Of a stretch of DNA of 64,000 nt, positions 8,582 to 16,278 are shown piece after piece; positions within the stretch are counted from its first letter, which is position 1, and each line of letters starts with the position of its first letter. A program made the position numbers and the translations under genes. Source of the DNA: Muribaculaceae bacterium. GTDB taxonomy: Bacteria > Bacteroidota > Bacteroidia > Bacteroidales > Muribaculaceae. The notes below the pieces were generated by a model. The model did no database searches. It was not told the DNA's origin and saw only the letters and a list, made by a program, of their open reading frames with translations. The stretch spans positions 358,894-422,893 of the forward strand of contig JAFZAC010000016.1 of the NCBI GenBank assembly GCA_017548365.1, read 5' to 3'.

Positions 8582-10252
8582 CTACATGGCTAGGCGAAAG
8601 CCCATACCTATATTATCATCAGGGAAAAATTTGTCTCGGCTTGCCACTCGGCATTTATCATAATCATTCCAACCACCGCCACGGTTCACACGGTAAGTTC
8701 CAGAATTAGGCCCCGTGGGGTTGGTTAATGGCGAGCCACCATACCATGCAAACCAATCATTTACCCATTCAGCCACATTGCCACTCATGTCGTAGATGCC
8801 AAGTTCGTTGGGAACTTTTGTTGCAACATCATGAGTTTTTTCAGTGTTGCGCCTATTCCACGCCACTTCGTCTAGATCATCACTGCCAGCATACCTATAA
8901 CCATGAGTTTGGTTTCCACCGCGAGCAGCATACTCCCACTCAGCTTCGGTGGGCAAGCGGAAAGTATATCCTGTCATTTGATTGAGCTTGTTGATAAACG
9001 ATTTGCAATCGTTCCAAGACACATATTCTACTGGGCATTGAGGATTATTGCCATAAGTAAAAGAAGGATGGTATGAGCCAGAAGCTTCATTACCATAGCC
9101 GCAGAAGTAACTCGGGTTGTTACCCATCAACGACACCCACAATTCCTGTGTCACCTCAACTTGACAAATACTGAAAGAGCTCAATGTCACACTATGAGGA
9201 GGAAGTTCCCAAGAGTAGGATTCATTTCCCACATATGTCCCTCCCATGGTAAATGTGCCACCTTTCACTTTAACCATCTTGAATGTCAGACCATTGACAG
9301 TAAATTCTTTATATGGCTTTTCTGGCACGAGCACAAGTCGCAAGCCAATTTCCTTGTCTTTATTGTCCACTCCCCAACCATCACGGCAAGTAACCTGACA
9401 TTTGTCGGAACTAGCACTGTAGTATCCACCTCGCAAAACGCGGTCATATCCGCTCGTGGAGCCTGTGGGGTTGGTTTGTGGCTCGGTAGGATAGTTGCCT
9501 TTCCAATCTTCACACCACTCCTCTACATTGCCACTCATGTCATAAAGACCAAGTTCGTTGGCGGCTTTGGTTCCTACCTGGTGAGTTTTGTTGCCACTAT
9601 TGCCCTGATACCATGCCACATTGCCAATGTTGTTACCGCCGGCATAGATGTAGCCTTTGCTTTTGTTGCCACCACGCGCTGCATATTCCCACTCGGCCTC
9701 AGTGGGCAGGCGGAACTCATAGCCGTCAATTGGCAGCATCCTGTTGAGCTTGGTAATAAACTGTTGACACTCCCTCCAGCTCACCTGTTCCACGGGCAGA
9801 TTGGTGCCGCTATAATAGCTTGGTGTGCTGCCCATCACGGCAGTCCATAGTTCCTGTGTCACCTCGGTCTGACCAATGGCAAAACCACTCAAAGTAACCT
9901 GATGAGCTTGGTCGACAGAATAGCTGTTGCTGTTTCCCATCATGAACGTGCCTCCCTCGACATTAATCATCTTGAACGTCACACCGTTAACGGTATATTC
10001 AGTCTCTGCTGGTGTATCGTTGCCAAGCAGTATATTGTAGATTATGGTAATATCAACCGATGTGATATGTCCGTCTCCATCCACATCGCCATTGACAATG
10101 CTGCTTCCATCACCATTTAGCAGCAAGTTGTAAATAGCAGTGACATCAACACTAGTAACGTGGCCGTCACCGTTAACATCACCCTTTATGGCAGCATCTA
10201 CAGCCACATTGAAAGCCACTAATGCTATAAGTGTTAATAATATCATTTTCAT
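8582..10252 (-). CDS. Secreted dockerin-like protein with two SUMF1-like domains
   Basis: The 556-residue protein has a signal peptide (about residues 1-21), a pair of dockerin-like repeats (GDVNGDGHVTSVDVTAIYNL and GDVDGDGHITSVDITIIYNI, about 24-75) and two SUMF1/FGE-like domains (about 82-310 and 315-556). Each carries the marks GGTFMMG or GGTFTMGG, EVTQELW, RLPTEAEWEYAARGG and YDMSGNV-EW. As in the shorter relative at 1644-2579, the first active-site Cys of FGE is absent in both domains and only the second remains (SDKCQ, YDKCR), so formylglycine formation is not expected. The architecture suggests an extracellular or surface module docked by its N-terminus. The tandem domains are probably an internal duplication. 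It has its own -7 box and a strong terminator. Confidence 0.9.
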   Translation of the reverse strand: MKMILLTLIALVAFNVAVDAAIKGDVNGDGHVTSVDVTAIYNLLLNGDGSSIVNGDVDGDGHITSVDITIIYNILLGNDTPAETEYTVNGVTFKMINVEGGTFMMGNSNSYSVDQAHQVTLSGFAIGQTEVTQELWTAVMGSTPSYYSGTNLPVEQVSWRECQQFITKLNRMLPIDGYEFRLPTEAEWEYAARGGNKSKGYIYAGGNNIGNVAWYQGNSGNKTHQVGTKAANELGLYDMSGNVEEWCEDWKGNYPTEPQTNPTGSTSGYDRVLRGGYYSASSDKCQVTCRDGWGVDNKDKEIGLRLVLVPEKPYKEFTVNGLTFKMVKVKGGTFTMGGTYVGNESYSWELPPHSVTLSSFSICQVEVTQELWVSLMGNNPSYFCGYGNEASGSYHPSFTYGNNPQCPVEYVSWNDCKSFINKLNQMTGYTFRLPTEAEWEYAARGGNQTHGYRYAGSDDLDEVAWNRRNTEKTHDVATKVPNELGIYDMSGNVAEWVNDWFAWYGGSPLTNPTGPNSGTYRVNRGGGWNDYDKCRVASRDKFFPDDNIGMGFRLAM

Positions 10253-10282
10253 AAATACATTTTGTTAATTATGTTTCTATTG

Positions 10283-10290
10283 CAAAGATA
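10283..10290 (-). promoter_or_regulatory. Putative -7 box of the double SUMF1-like gene
   Basis: Minus-strand TATCTTTG lies 31 bp before the ATG at 10252. The -33 element is not clear. Confidence 0.55.
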
Positions 10291-10360
10291 ATCATTTTTT
10301 TTAATAACATACATTTTCTCACCTAAAAAAGTTGTTTTTGTGCATATTGCGTAAACTTAT

Positions 10361-10400
10361 TGCCAAAAACTGATAACTGATAACTAAAAACTGAAAACTT
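10361..10400. repeat. Intergenic TAACTGATAACT/AAAACTGA micro-repeat
   Basis: A run of near-identical 8-10 nt units (ctgataactgataact, aaaaactgaaaact) lies directly upstream of the argS promoter. The same motif (taactgataactgaaa) recurs at 25837-25852 before the HU gene. No function is evident. Confidence 0.5.
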
Positions 10401-10405
10401 TTTTG

Positions 10406-10413
10406 TAATTTTG
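10406..10413 (+). promoter_or_regulatory. -7 promoter box of argS
   Basis: TAATTTTG followed by CAG matches TAnnTTTG closely and lies 34 bp before the ATG at 10447. Its position excludes an upstream in-frame TTG at 10411 as the start. The -33 region is poorly conserved. Confidence 0.65.
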
Positions 10414-10446
10414 CAGTTTGGAAATCTAAAAAACACCTATAATATT

Positions 10447-12228
10447 ATGTCTATTGAGAATATACTTTCGCAAGCTACCGCACAGGCGGTGAATGAATTA
10501 TATGGCTTAAGTGTTGAGCCGCAAACCATCGTGCCTCAAGCCACCCGCAAGGAGTTTGAGGGCAACCTAACAATTGTGGTGTTCCCCTTTTTGAGGGCTT
10601 CGCACAAAGCTCCCGATGCCACAGCACAAGAGATTGGTGAATATCTTGCTGCTAACTGCAATGCAGTCGAGAAGTTCAATGTGATAAAGGGCTTCCTCAA
10701 CATCACAATCAAGCCTTCGTTCTGGGCACAGCTGCTCGAGAACATCTGCCGTAACGAGAATTATGGCTTCAAACAGGAAACTCCTGAGAGTCAACTCGTG
10801 ATGATAGAATATAGTTCGCCAAACACCAACAAACCTCTTCACTTGGGCCATGTGCGCAATAACTTGCTGGGCTTTAGCCTCGCACAGATAATGAAAGCCA
10901 ATGGCAACAAGGTGGTGAAGACCAACATCGTGAATGACCGCGGAATCCACATCTGTAAGTCGATGCTTGCTTGGCTCAAATGGGGCAATGGCATAACACC
11001 CGAGAGCTCTGGCAAGAAGGGCGACCACCTGATTGGAGACTTCTACGTGCTCTTTGACAAGCACTACAAGGAGGAAATCAAGGAAATTGCCGCCGCTCAA
11101 GGTATAAGCGAGGAGGAGGCAGAGAAGCAGTCGACACTCATGCAGGAGGCCCGCGAGATGCTCAAGAAGTGGGAGGACAATGACCCCGAGGTTCGCGCGT
11201 TGTGGGAGAAGATGAATGAATGGGTTTATGCCGGCTTTGACGAGACTTACAAACGCATGGGCGTAGACTTCGACAAGATTTACTACGAAAGCCAGACCTA
11301 TCTCGAGGGCAAGGAAAAAGTGGAAGAAGGTTTGGAGAAAGGCGTGTTCTACCGCAAGGACGACAACAGCGTGTGGGCCGACCTCACTCCCGACGGTCTT
11401 GACCACAAACTCTTACTGCGAAGCGATGGCACAAGCGTCTACATGACTCAAGACATTGGCACTGCCAAGCTGCGCTATCAGGACTACCCCATTGACAAGA
11501 TGATATATGTTGTGGGTAATGAGCAGAACTATCACTTCCAGGTGCTTTCGCTCTTGCTCGACAAGCTTGGATTCAAGTGGGGCAAAGACCTCATCCATTT
11601 CTCTTATGGTATGGTGGAGCTGCCTCATGGAAAGATGAAATCGCGCGAAGGGACAGTAGTTGATGCCGACGACCTCATGGACAAGATGGTAGAAGACGCT
11701 CTAGCAATGACCAGCGACCGTCTCGAGGGCATGACCGATGACGAAAAGCGCGAAGTGGCACGCATAATTGGCATGGGTGCGCTCAAGTATTTCATCCTAA
11801 AGGTTGACCCACGCAAGAACATGCTATTCAACCCTGCCGAGAGCATTGATTTCAACGGCAACACAGGACCATTTATCCAGTACACCTATGCACGCATTCA
11901 GTCACTGCTACGCAAGGCGGGAGACAATCTCCCTGCGCTCAACGTTGACGCTGTAACTCCCAACGACAAGGAAATTGCCATCATTCAGCGTGTTGCCGAC
12001 TTCCCTGCAGTTGTTGAAGAGGCAGGTAAGACCTACAGCCCTGCTCTCATCGCCAACTACACTTATGAACTTGCCAAGGAGTTCAATCAGTTCTATCACG
12101 ACTACAGCATCCTAAAAGAGGATGACGAGAACGTGAAAGTATTCCGTCTTGAGCTCTCACGCACCGTAGCAAGCGTCATCAAGCGAGCATTCTCACTGCT
12201 TGGCATCGAAGTACCAGAAAGAATGTAG
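10447..12228 (+). CDS. argS: Arginyl-tRNA synthetase
   Basis: This class I synthetase charges tRNA-Arg. Starting from the ATG at 10447 it has 593 residues; the open frame extends 36 bp further upstream but that part overlaps the promoter. The HIGH motif appears as HLGH (residues 132-135) in NTNKPLHLGHVRNN, and the KMSKS-like loop as KMKS (396-399) in HGKMKSREGTVV. The N-terminal Add-1 (tRNA-recognition) domain and the C-terminal anticodon-binding domain (YTYARIQSLLRKA onward, ending GIEVPERM) are intact. It is followed after 63 bp by the BI-1 gene. A tRNA-Arg gene lies elsewhere in the window (57019-57092). Confidence 0.98.
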   Translation: MSIENILSQATAQAVNELYGLSVEPQTIVPQATRKEFEGNLTIVVFPFLRASHKAPDATAQEIGEYLAANCNAVEKFNVIKGFLNITIKPSFWAQLLENICRNENYGFKQETPESQLVMIEYSSPNTNKPLHLGHVRNNLLGFSLAQIMKANGNKVVKTNIVNDRGIHICKSMLAWLKWGNGITPESSGKKGDHLIGDFYVLFDKHYKEEIKEIAAAQGISEEEAEKQSTLMQEAREMLKKWEDNDPEVRALWEKMNEWVYAGFDETYKRMGVDFDKIYYESQTYLEGKEKVEEGLEKGVFYRKDDNSVWADLTPDGLDHKLLLRSDGTSVYMTQDIGTAKLRYQDYPIDKMIYVVGNEQNYHFQVLSLLLDKLGFKWGKDLIHFSYGMVELPHGKMKSREGTVVDADDLMDKMVEDALAMTSDRLEGMTDDEKREVARIIGMGALKYFILKVDPRKNMLFNPAESIDFNGNTGPFIQYTYARIQSLLRKAGDNLPALNVDAVTPNDKEIAIIQRVADFPAVVEEAGKTYSPALIANYTYELAKEFNQFYHDYSILKEDDENVKVFRLELSRTVASVIKRAFSLLGIEVPERM

Positions 12229-12291
12229 CATTTTGGCACAATTTTTGCACATCAAAACAATTAGTATTAACAAACTAACAACTATAAAATT

Positions 12292-13050
12292 ATGAATTAC
12301 AACAACGTTCCACCGCCACTGCCTCAGGCTAATGCCACTCAGGCAAGACCCTATCAAGATGAATGGTCACTGAGCACATATGTTACACAAACAATGCGCA
12401 AAGTGTACGTTAAAATGTTCCTCGGACTGCTTGTTACAGCCATCACTTCTTGGCTTGTGTTGAGCAGCGAGACTCTTATGTCTTATTTCATTCATGTCAG
12501 CGAAGAAGGGGTTCAACTCAGTGGACTTCTTTATGTCCTTATGGCTGTTGAGCTTGGCCTTGTTTTTGGTCTTTCAATGGCAATAAACAAGTTGAGCCCA
12601 GCTATTGCGAGTTTGATGTTCTATGCCTATGCCATTATTAATGGTATAACACTCACTCCTGTCTTCCTGGCCTACACCATGTCGTCAATTGCTCTCACAT
12701 TCTTTGTGACAGCAGGTGTTTTCTTGGCAATGTCCATCTATGGTTATACAACTAAGAGCGACCTCACTAAATTTGGCACTTTCATGGTCATGGCGCTCAT
12801 TGGACTCATTGTCTGCACCATCATCAACATCTTCTGGGCAAACTCTGTCATGGACTGGATTATAAGCTTTGCAGGAGTTATAATCTTCATTGGCCTTACA
12901 GCGTGGGACACTCAGAAAATCAAGCAAATGGCGCAAGAAACCGATGAAGTCAACGTTAGCAAGCTAGCCACTTTAGGCGCTTTGTCGCTCTACCTCGACT
13001 TCATCAACCTCTTCCTCTATCTGCTGCGCTTCTTGGGCAGCCGCGATTGA
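12292..13050 (+). CDS. Bax inhibitor-1 / YccA-family membrane protein
   Basis: The 252-residue protein has a short Pro-rich N-terminus (about 30 residues) and then seven hydrophobic segments. YVKMFLGLLVTAITSWLV, YAYAIINGITLTPVF and the C-terminal AWDTQKIKQMAQE plus LGALSLYLDFINLFLYLLR are characteristic of the BI-1/TMBIM family, whose bacterial relatives include pH-sensitive calcium leak channels. The conserved Asp residues of the AWDTQ and LYLDF segments are present. It sits in the inner membrane. A rho-independent terminator follows about 40 bp after the stop. Confidence 0.95.
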   Translation: MNYNNVPPPLPQANATQARPYQDEWSLSTYVTQTMRKVYVKMFLGLLVTAITSWLVLSSETLMSYFIHVSEEGVQLSGLLYVLMAVELGLVFGLSMAINKLSPAIASLMFYAYAIINGITLTPVFLAYTMSSIALTFFVTAGVFLAMSIYGYTTKSDLTKFGTFMVMALIGLIVCTIINIFWANSVMDWIISFAGVIIFIGLTAWDTQKIKQMAQETDEVNVSKLATLGALSLYLDFINLFLYLLRFLGSRD

Positions 13051-13087
13051 GAGAGGGCATAATAGCCACTGCGCTAGACTAAATCTT

Positions 13088-13120
13088 GAATCTTCGCTTC
13101 ACTGGTGAAGATTCATTTTT
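13088..13120 (+). terminator. Terminator after the BI-1 gene
   Basis: Stem GAATCTTC / GAAGATTC with an 11-nt loop (13088-13114), followed by TTTTTT. It lies between the BI-1 stop and porV. Confidence 0.8.
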
Positions 13121-13196
13121 TATTTGCATCATACAATAAAAATGGCAGAATGTAGTTTTATTATTATAACAATTATTATTTTGTCGTTTTTAGATT

Positions 13197-14387
13197 ATGA
13201 AGAAATCAACAAGAATACTCGTGGCAATGGCTTTGATCATGTCAAGCATGGCAGCATTTGCCGACGACGACATTCCAAAAGATGAGTTTAACCCCATCAC
13301 AACTGGTGTTACTTCGCTTAGCATTACTCCCGATGCGCGCGGTGCTTCAATGGGTGATCAGGGTGCTGCAACCGACCCTGATGTTAACTCTCAATTCTGG
13401 AACCCATCAAAGTATGCATTCGCCTATAGCAAGGCTGGAGTTTCTATCTCCTACACACCCTGGCTCCGCAAACTCGTCAACGACATCTTCCTCGCCAACC
13501 TTTCAGGTTACTGGAAGATTGGTAGTGGCGACAACCAGGCAGTGAGTGCCTCTATGCGTTATTTCTCCTTAGGCGAGATCAACCAAAGCGACGACGGTGG
13601 CAATGCCGTGTCGAGCATCAACCCGTTTGAAATGTCGGTCGATGTGGGTTATTCGCGCAAACTGAGTGAGAAGTACTCTATGGGTGTTGTGCTTCGTTAC
13701 ATTTACAGCGACCTTGGATACAACAGCTATAGCGGCACCGACCAGACTACAGGTGCATCGGCATTCTCGGCCGATATCTCGGGATATTTCAATACCTACC
13801 CCATGGTTGGACGCAATGAGTGCCAGTGGAATATCGGTTTCAATATCTCTAACATTGGTTCTAAGGTCAGTTACAATGGTGGTGACGACCCTGCTTTCCT
13901 CCCCACGAACCTCAAGTTAGGTACGGCTTTCACTTTCCCGCTTGCCGACTATCACAACCTCACCATTGCTGCCGAGGCCAACAAACTGCTCGTGCCAGCA
14001 CGTCCACGTCTCACCAACTATGAGAACCAAGAGGAATATGAGCAGGCTTTGCAGGACTGGAAAGACATGTCGTCTATTACCGGTATCTTCAAGTCGTTCA
14101 GTGATGCTCCCGGTGGAGCCAAAGAGGAGTTGCGCGAAATAAACTTCTCGATTGGTGCCGAGTACAGCTACAACCAACAATTCTTCTTGCGTGGCGGTTT
14201 CTTCAACGAGGACCGATATAAAGGTAATCGTAAGTACTTCGGTCTGGGTGCCGGTTTTGCCCTCAATGTCATCAAGCTCGATGCAGCCTACATGATTGCA
14301 ACAGCGCAGAACAGCCCTCTTGACCAGACATTACGCTTCACCCTCTCGTTCGACATGGATGGCATACGCAACCTATTCAATAAATAA
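13197..14387 (+). CDS. porV: Type IX secretion outer-membrane protein PorV (LptO)
   Basis: The 396-residue protein has a signal peptide (cleavage likely after AFA, residue 22) followed by a FadL-like beta-barrel. The start of the mature part is diagnostic of PorV: ITTGVTSLSITPDARGASMG, then DPDVNSQFWNPSKYAFAYSK. The end (FTLSFDMDGIRNLF) is barrel-like. In Porphyromonas gingivalis PorV collects cargo from the SprA translocon and passes it to the PorU sortase on the cell surface. Here it is followed by ispF, as I recall for P. gingivalis, but porU is not upstream; a BI-1 gene and argS are. Candidate cargo lies at 45408-56797. Confidence 0.95.
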   Translation: MKKSTRILVAMALIMSSMAAFADDDIPKDEFNPITTGVTSLSITPDARGASMGDQGAATDPDVNSQFWNPSKYAFAYSKAGVSISYTPWLRKLVNDIFLANLSGYWKIGSGDNQAVSASMRYFSLGEINQSDDGGNAVSSINPFEMSVDVGYSRKLSEKYSMGVVLRYIYSDLGYNSYSGTDQTTGASAFSADISGYFNTYPMVGRNECQWNIGFNISNIGSKVSYNGGDDPAFLPTNLKLGTAFTFPLADYHNLTIAAEANKLLVPARPRLTNYENQEEYEQALQDWKDMSSITGIFKSFSDAPGGAKEELREINFSIGAEYSYNQQFFLRGGFFNEDRYKGNRKYFGLGAGFALNVIKLDAAYMIATAQNSPLDQTLRFTLSFDMDGIRNLFNK

Positions 14388-14418
14388 AATAAAACAATAA
14401 ACACATTGCTATAATTTT

Positions 14419-14447
14419 AGGGATGAGGCACGCCTTGTCCCTTTTTA
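14419..14447 (+). terminator. Terminator after porV
   Basis: Stem AGGGATGAGGC / GCCTTGTCCCT (two G-T pairs, 2-nt loop, 14419-14442) followed by TTTT. It lies 32 bp after the porV stop and 18 bp before the ispF start, so ispF may depend on read-through or a weak promoter of its own. Confidence 0.75.
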
Positions 14448-14464
14448 CGATAAATTAAAAAACT

Positions 14465-14941
14465 ATGCGCATAGGATACGGATTTGACGTGCACCGTCTG
14501 GTTGAAGGGCGAGAGTTATGGATTGGCGGAGTAAAGATAGAGCACGAAAAGGGACTGCTCGGGCACAGCGATGCCGATGTAGCGATTCATGCTCTGTGCG
14601 ACGCTCTGCTGGGTGCTGCCGCCCTGCGCGACATAGGTTACCATTTCCCTGACAGCGACCCTCGATATAAGGGCATAGACAGCCGCAAACTATTGCGAGA
14701 AGTGATGCGTCTGCTTAACGAAAAAGGATATAAACTGGGGAACTGCGACATCACAATCTGCGCTGAGCAGCCTAAGATGAACCCGCACATCCCAGCAATG
14801 CAGCAGCAACTTGCAGAGTGCATGGACTGCGACCTCGATCAGGTGTCAATCAAGGCCACCACTACCGAGCGCCTGGGCTACACAGGTCGCGGCGAAGGCA
14901 TCGCCGCCCACGCAATAGCACTAATCATGCACAATTTATAA
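14465..14941 (+). CDS. ispF: 2-C-methyl-D-erythritol 2,4-cyclodiphosphate synthase
   Basis: IspF converts CDP-ME 2-phosphate to the cyclic diphosphate MEcPP in the MEP isoprenoid pathway. At 158 residues it has the usual length. The zinc-binding D-x-H (GFDVHRL, residues 7-9 region) and the later His in the [18 protein letters not shown] block, [10 protein letters not shown], and the C-terminal [17 protein letters not shown] are all present. It forms trimers with active sites at subunit interfaces. dxr of the same pathway is at 306-1472. It follows porV and has no clear promoter of its own. Confidence 0.98.
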   Translation: MRIGYGFDVHRLVEGRELWIGGVKIEHEKGLLGHSDADVAIHALCDALLGAAALRDIGYHFPDSDPRYKGIDSRKLLREVMRLLNEKGYKLGNCDITICAEQPKMNPHIPAMQQQLAECMDCDLDQVSIKATTTERLGYTGRGEGIAAHAIALIMHNL

Positions 14942-14956
14942 TGCAGAATGCAGAAT
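14938..14956. repeat. Dispersed ATGCAGAATGCAGAAT micro-repeat
   Basis: ATAATGCAGAATGCAGAAT lies just after the ispF stop. Related units are seen at 28821-28860, 63231-63250 and 63534-63551, always between genes. A T-rich run (tttaactcctttgat...ttttattccttta) follows and resembles 25808-25838. Confidence 0.5.
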
Positions 14957-15012
14957 CTTTAAATTGGGGGCTTTTAATTCTTTAACTCCTTTGATTTGTT
15001 TTATTCCTTTAT

Positions 15013-16254
15013 TTAAATCTGCCTTGCGACTTGGAGGGCGGTCAACATTGCTACGCCTGTGTCATCGGCGAGTTTGAGGCTGTTGTGTCCACTCAAAATT
15101 GAGCCTATTGCATAGAGATTCTCTATGGGGCGTCCGTCCTTGATGGCATGGAACTCGTTGTCGGTTTTAACCCCAAATTCCATATAAGGTTGAGCGTCAA
15201 ACAAGTTCTCGCGGCTCCACTCTTCACGATTCTCAAGGTAATCAACATCAAGCCCGAAAATAGGCTCTCTTATTCCCGACGAATTCGACACCAAGCCTCC
15301 GTTCATGAAAGAACCTGTCGCAAGCACAAAGTGGTCGGCCTCAATGTCTTGATCAGGGAAGTTTTTAGCCTGAACGCTCAACACCCTGTCTCCACTCATC
15401 TTGCCACTCTTTACCATACTGCCAAGCAAGTACATGCCTCCATTCTGCACAAATCTCTTGCGCAGCTTCGACAGCAATCTCGTTCCAGCCACACTAGGTG
15501 GCAATGTCGACACAAAACGCACGGGAAGCTTTATCTGCTTAGTGATTTTCTGTATGGTATCGTCTCCATCAAGGCCAAAGACTGCCGGCAGTACCACCAT
15601 ATCGGCGTCATCCACCTTCGACCTTATCTTGCGAGCAAAGTCATTGAGCACACCATCGTTCTGCATAAGCTTGGCAACTGCCGTTGACCGCATCACAGTG
15701 GGATTGCTCGTGAGTTTGTCTACTGTTCCAAGCTTTATGTCACACACCTCGCATTCCACTCCCAGGCGATTGAAAGACGATGCAATAAAATCGGCAGGGA
15801 AATCCAGAAAACTGTGAATACTCACAACCACAACCTTGTTCCATATCAAAGCTTTTTGACTGTCGATAGCGACATAATCATCAAGTGTGAGCCACGTAGG
15901 ACGAAGCAAGCCCATCGGTGTCATGCGATAATGGTTCCTCTCGCTCGAGCGCCCATAGAAACTAAGTCCGGCACCCTCAAGTATCACAGGAGCCATAGCA
16001 GCATTGTGAACTACATTGGCCATACCCATCTTAGAATAAGGATGACTGGAGCTTAGTGACTCAATAACATCAAGCGGATATTCCACCTCATTGCCTTGCT
16101 CTTCATAGCCCAGCAGGTCGATAGAGCCCGAACTGAAGTTGAGTTTACTCTGCCCTTTGACCATCAGAGCCACCCTCTTGCCGCTGGCAGCAAGAGCTAT
16201 TCCGCACATGATGGCACTCATTCCGCCACCTATCACTATTACATCAAATTTCAT
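15013..16254 (-). CDS. glpB: Anaerobic glycerol-3-phosphate dehydrogenase subunit B
   Basis: The 413-residue flavoprotein begins with an FAD/FMN-binding motif (VIVIGGGMSAIMCGIALAASG) and continues with family blocks SGSIDLLGY, LPAVFGLDGDD, LPPSVAGTRL and the end GHNSLKLADDTGVAMLTALQVARQI. In E. coli GlpB acts with GlpA and the membrane iron-sulfur subunit GlpC to oxidise glycerol 3-phosphate to dihydroxyacetone phosphate with electrons to menaquinone. It is 24 bp downstream of glpA. glpC would be expected next but the strand changes to ispF, so the anchor subunit must be elsewhere or replaced. Confidence 0.93.
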   Translation of the reverse strand: MKFDVIVIGGGMSAIMCGIALAASGKRVALMVKGQSKLNFSSGSIDLLGYEEQGNEVEYPLDVIESLSSSHPYSKMGMANVVHNAAMAPVILEGAGLSFYGRSSERNHYRMTPMGLLRPTWLTLDDYVAIDSQKALIWNKVVVVSIHSFLDFPADFIASSFNRLGVECEVCDIKLGTVDKLTSNPTVMRSTAVAKLMQNDGVLNDFARKIRSKVDDADMVVLPAVFGLDGDDTIQKITKQIKLPVRFVSTLPPSVAGTRLLSKLRKRFVQNGGMYLLGSMVKSGKMSGDRVLSVQAKNFPDQDIEADHFVLATGSFMNGGLVSNSSGIREPIFGLDVDYLENREEWSRENLFDAQPYMEFGVKTDNEFHAIKDGRPIENLYAIGSILSGHNSLKLADDTGVAMLTALQVARQI

Positions 16255-16278
16255 ATTGTGTCGCTATTCTCGGTTATC

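Noticed and set aside
10567..11406. 279-residue antisense open frame in argS
   Set aside because: Shadow of argS, which has both class I synthetase motifs; Leu/Val/His-rich translation without domains.
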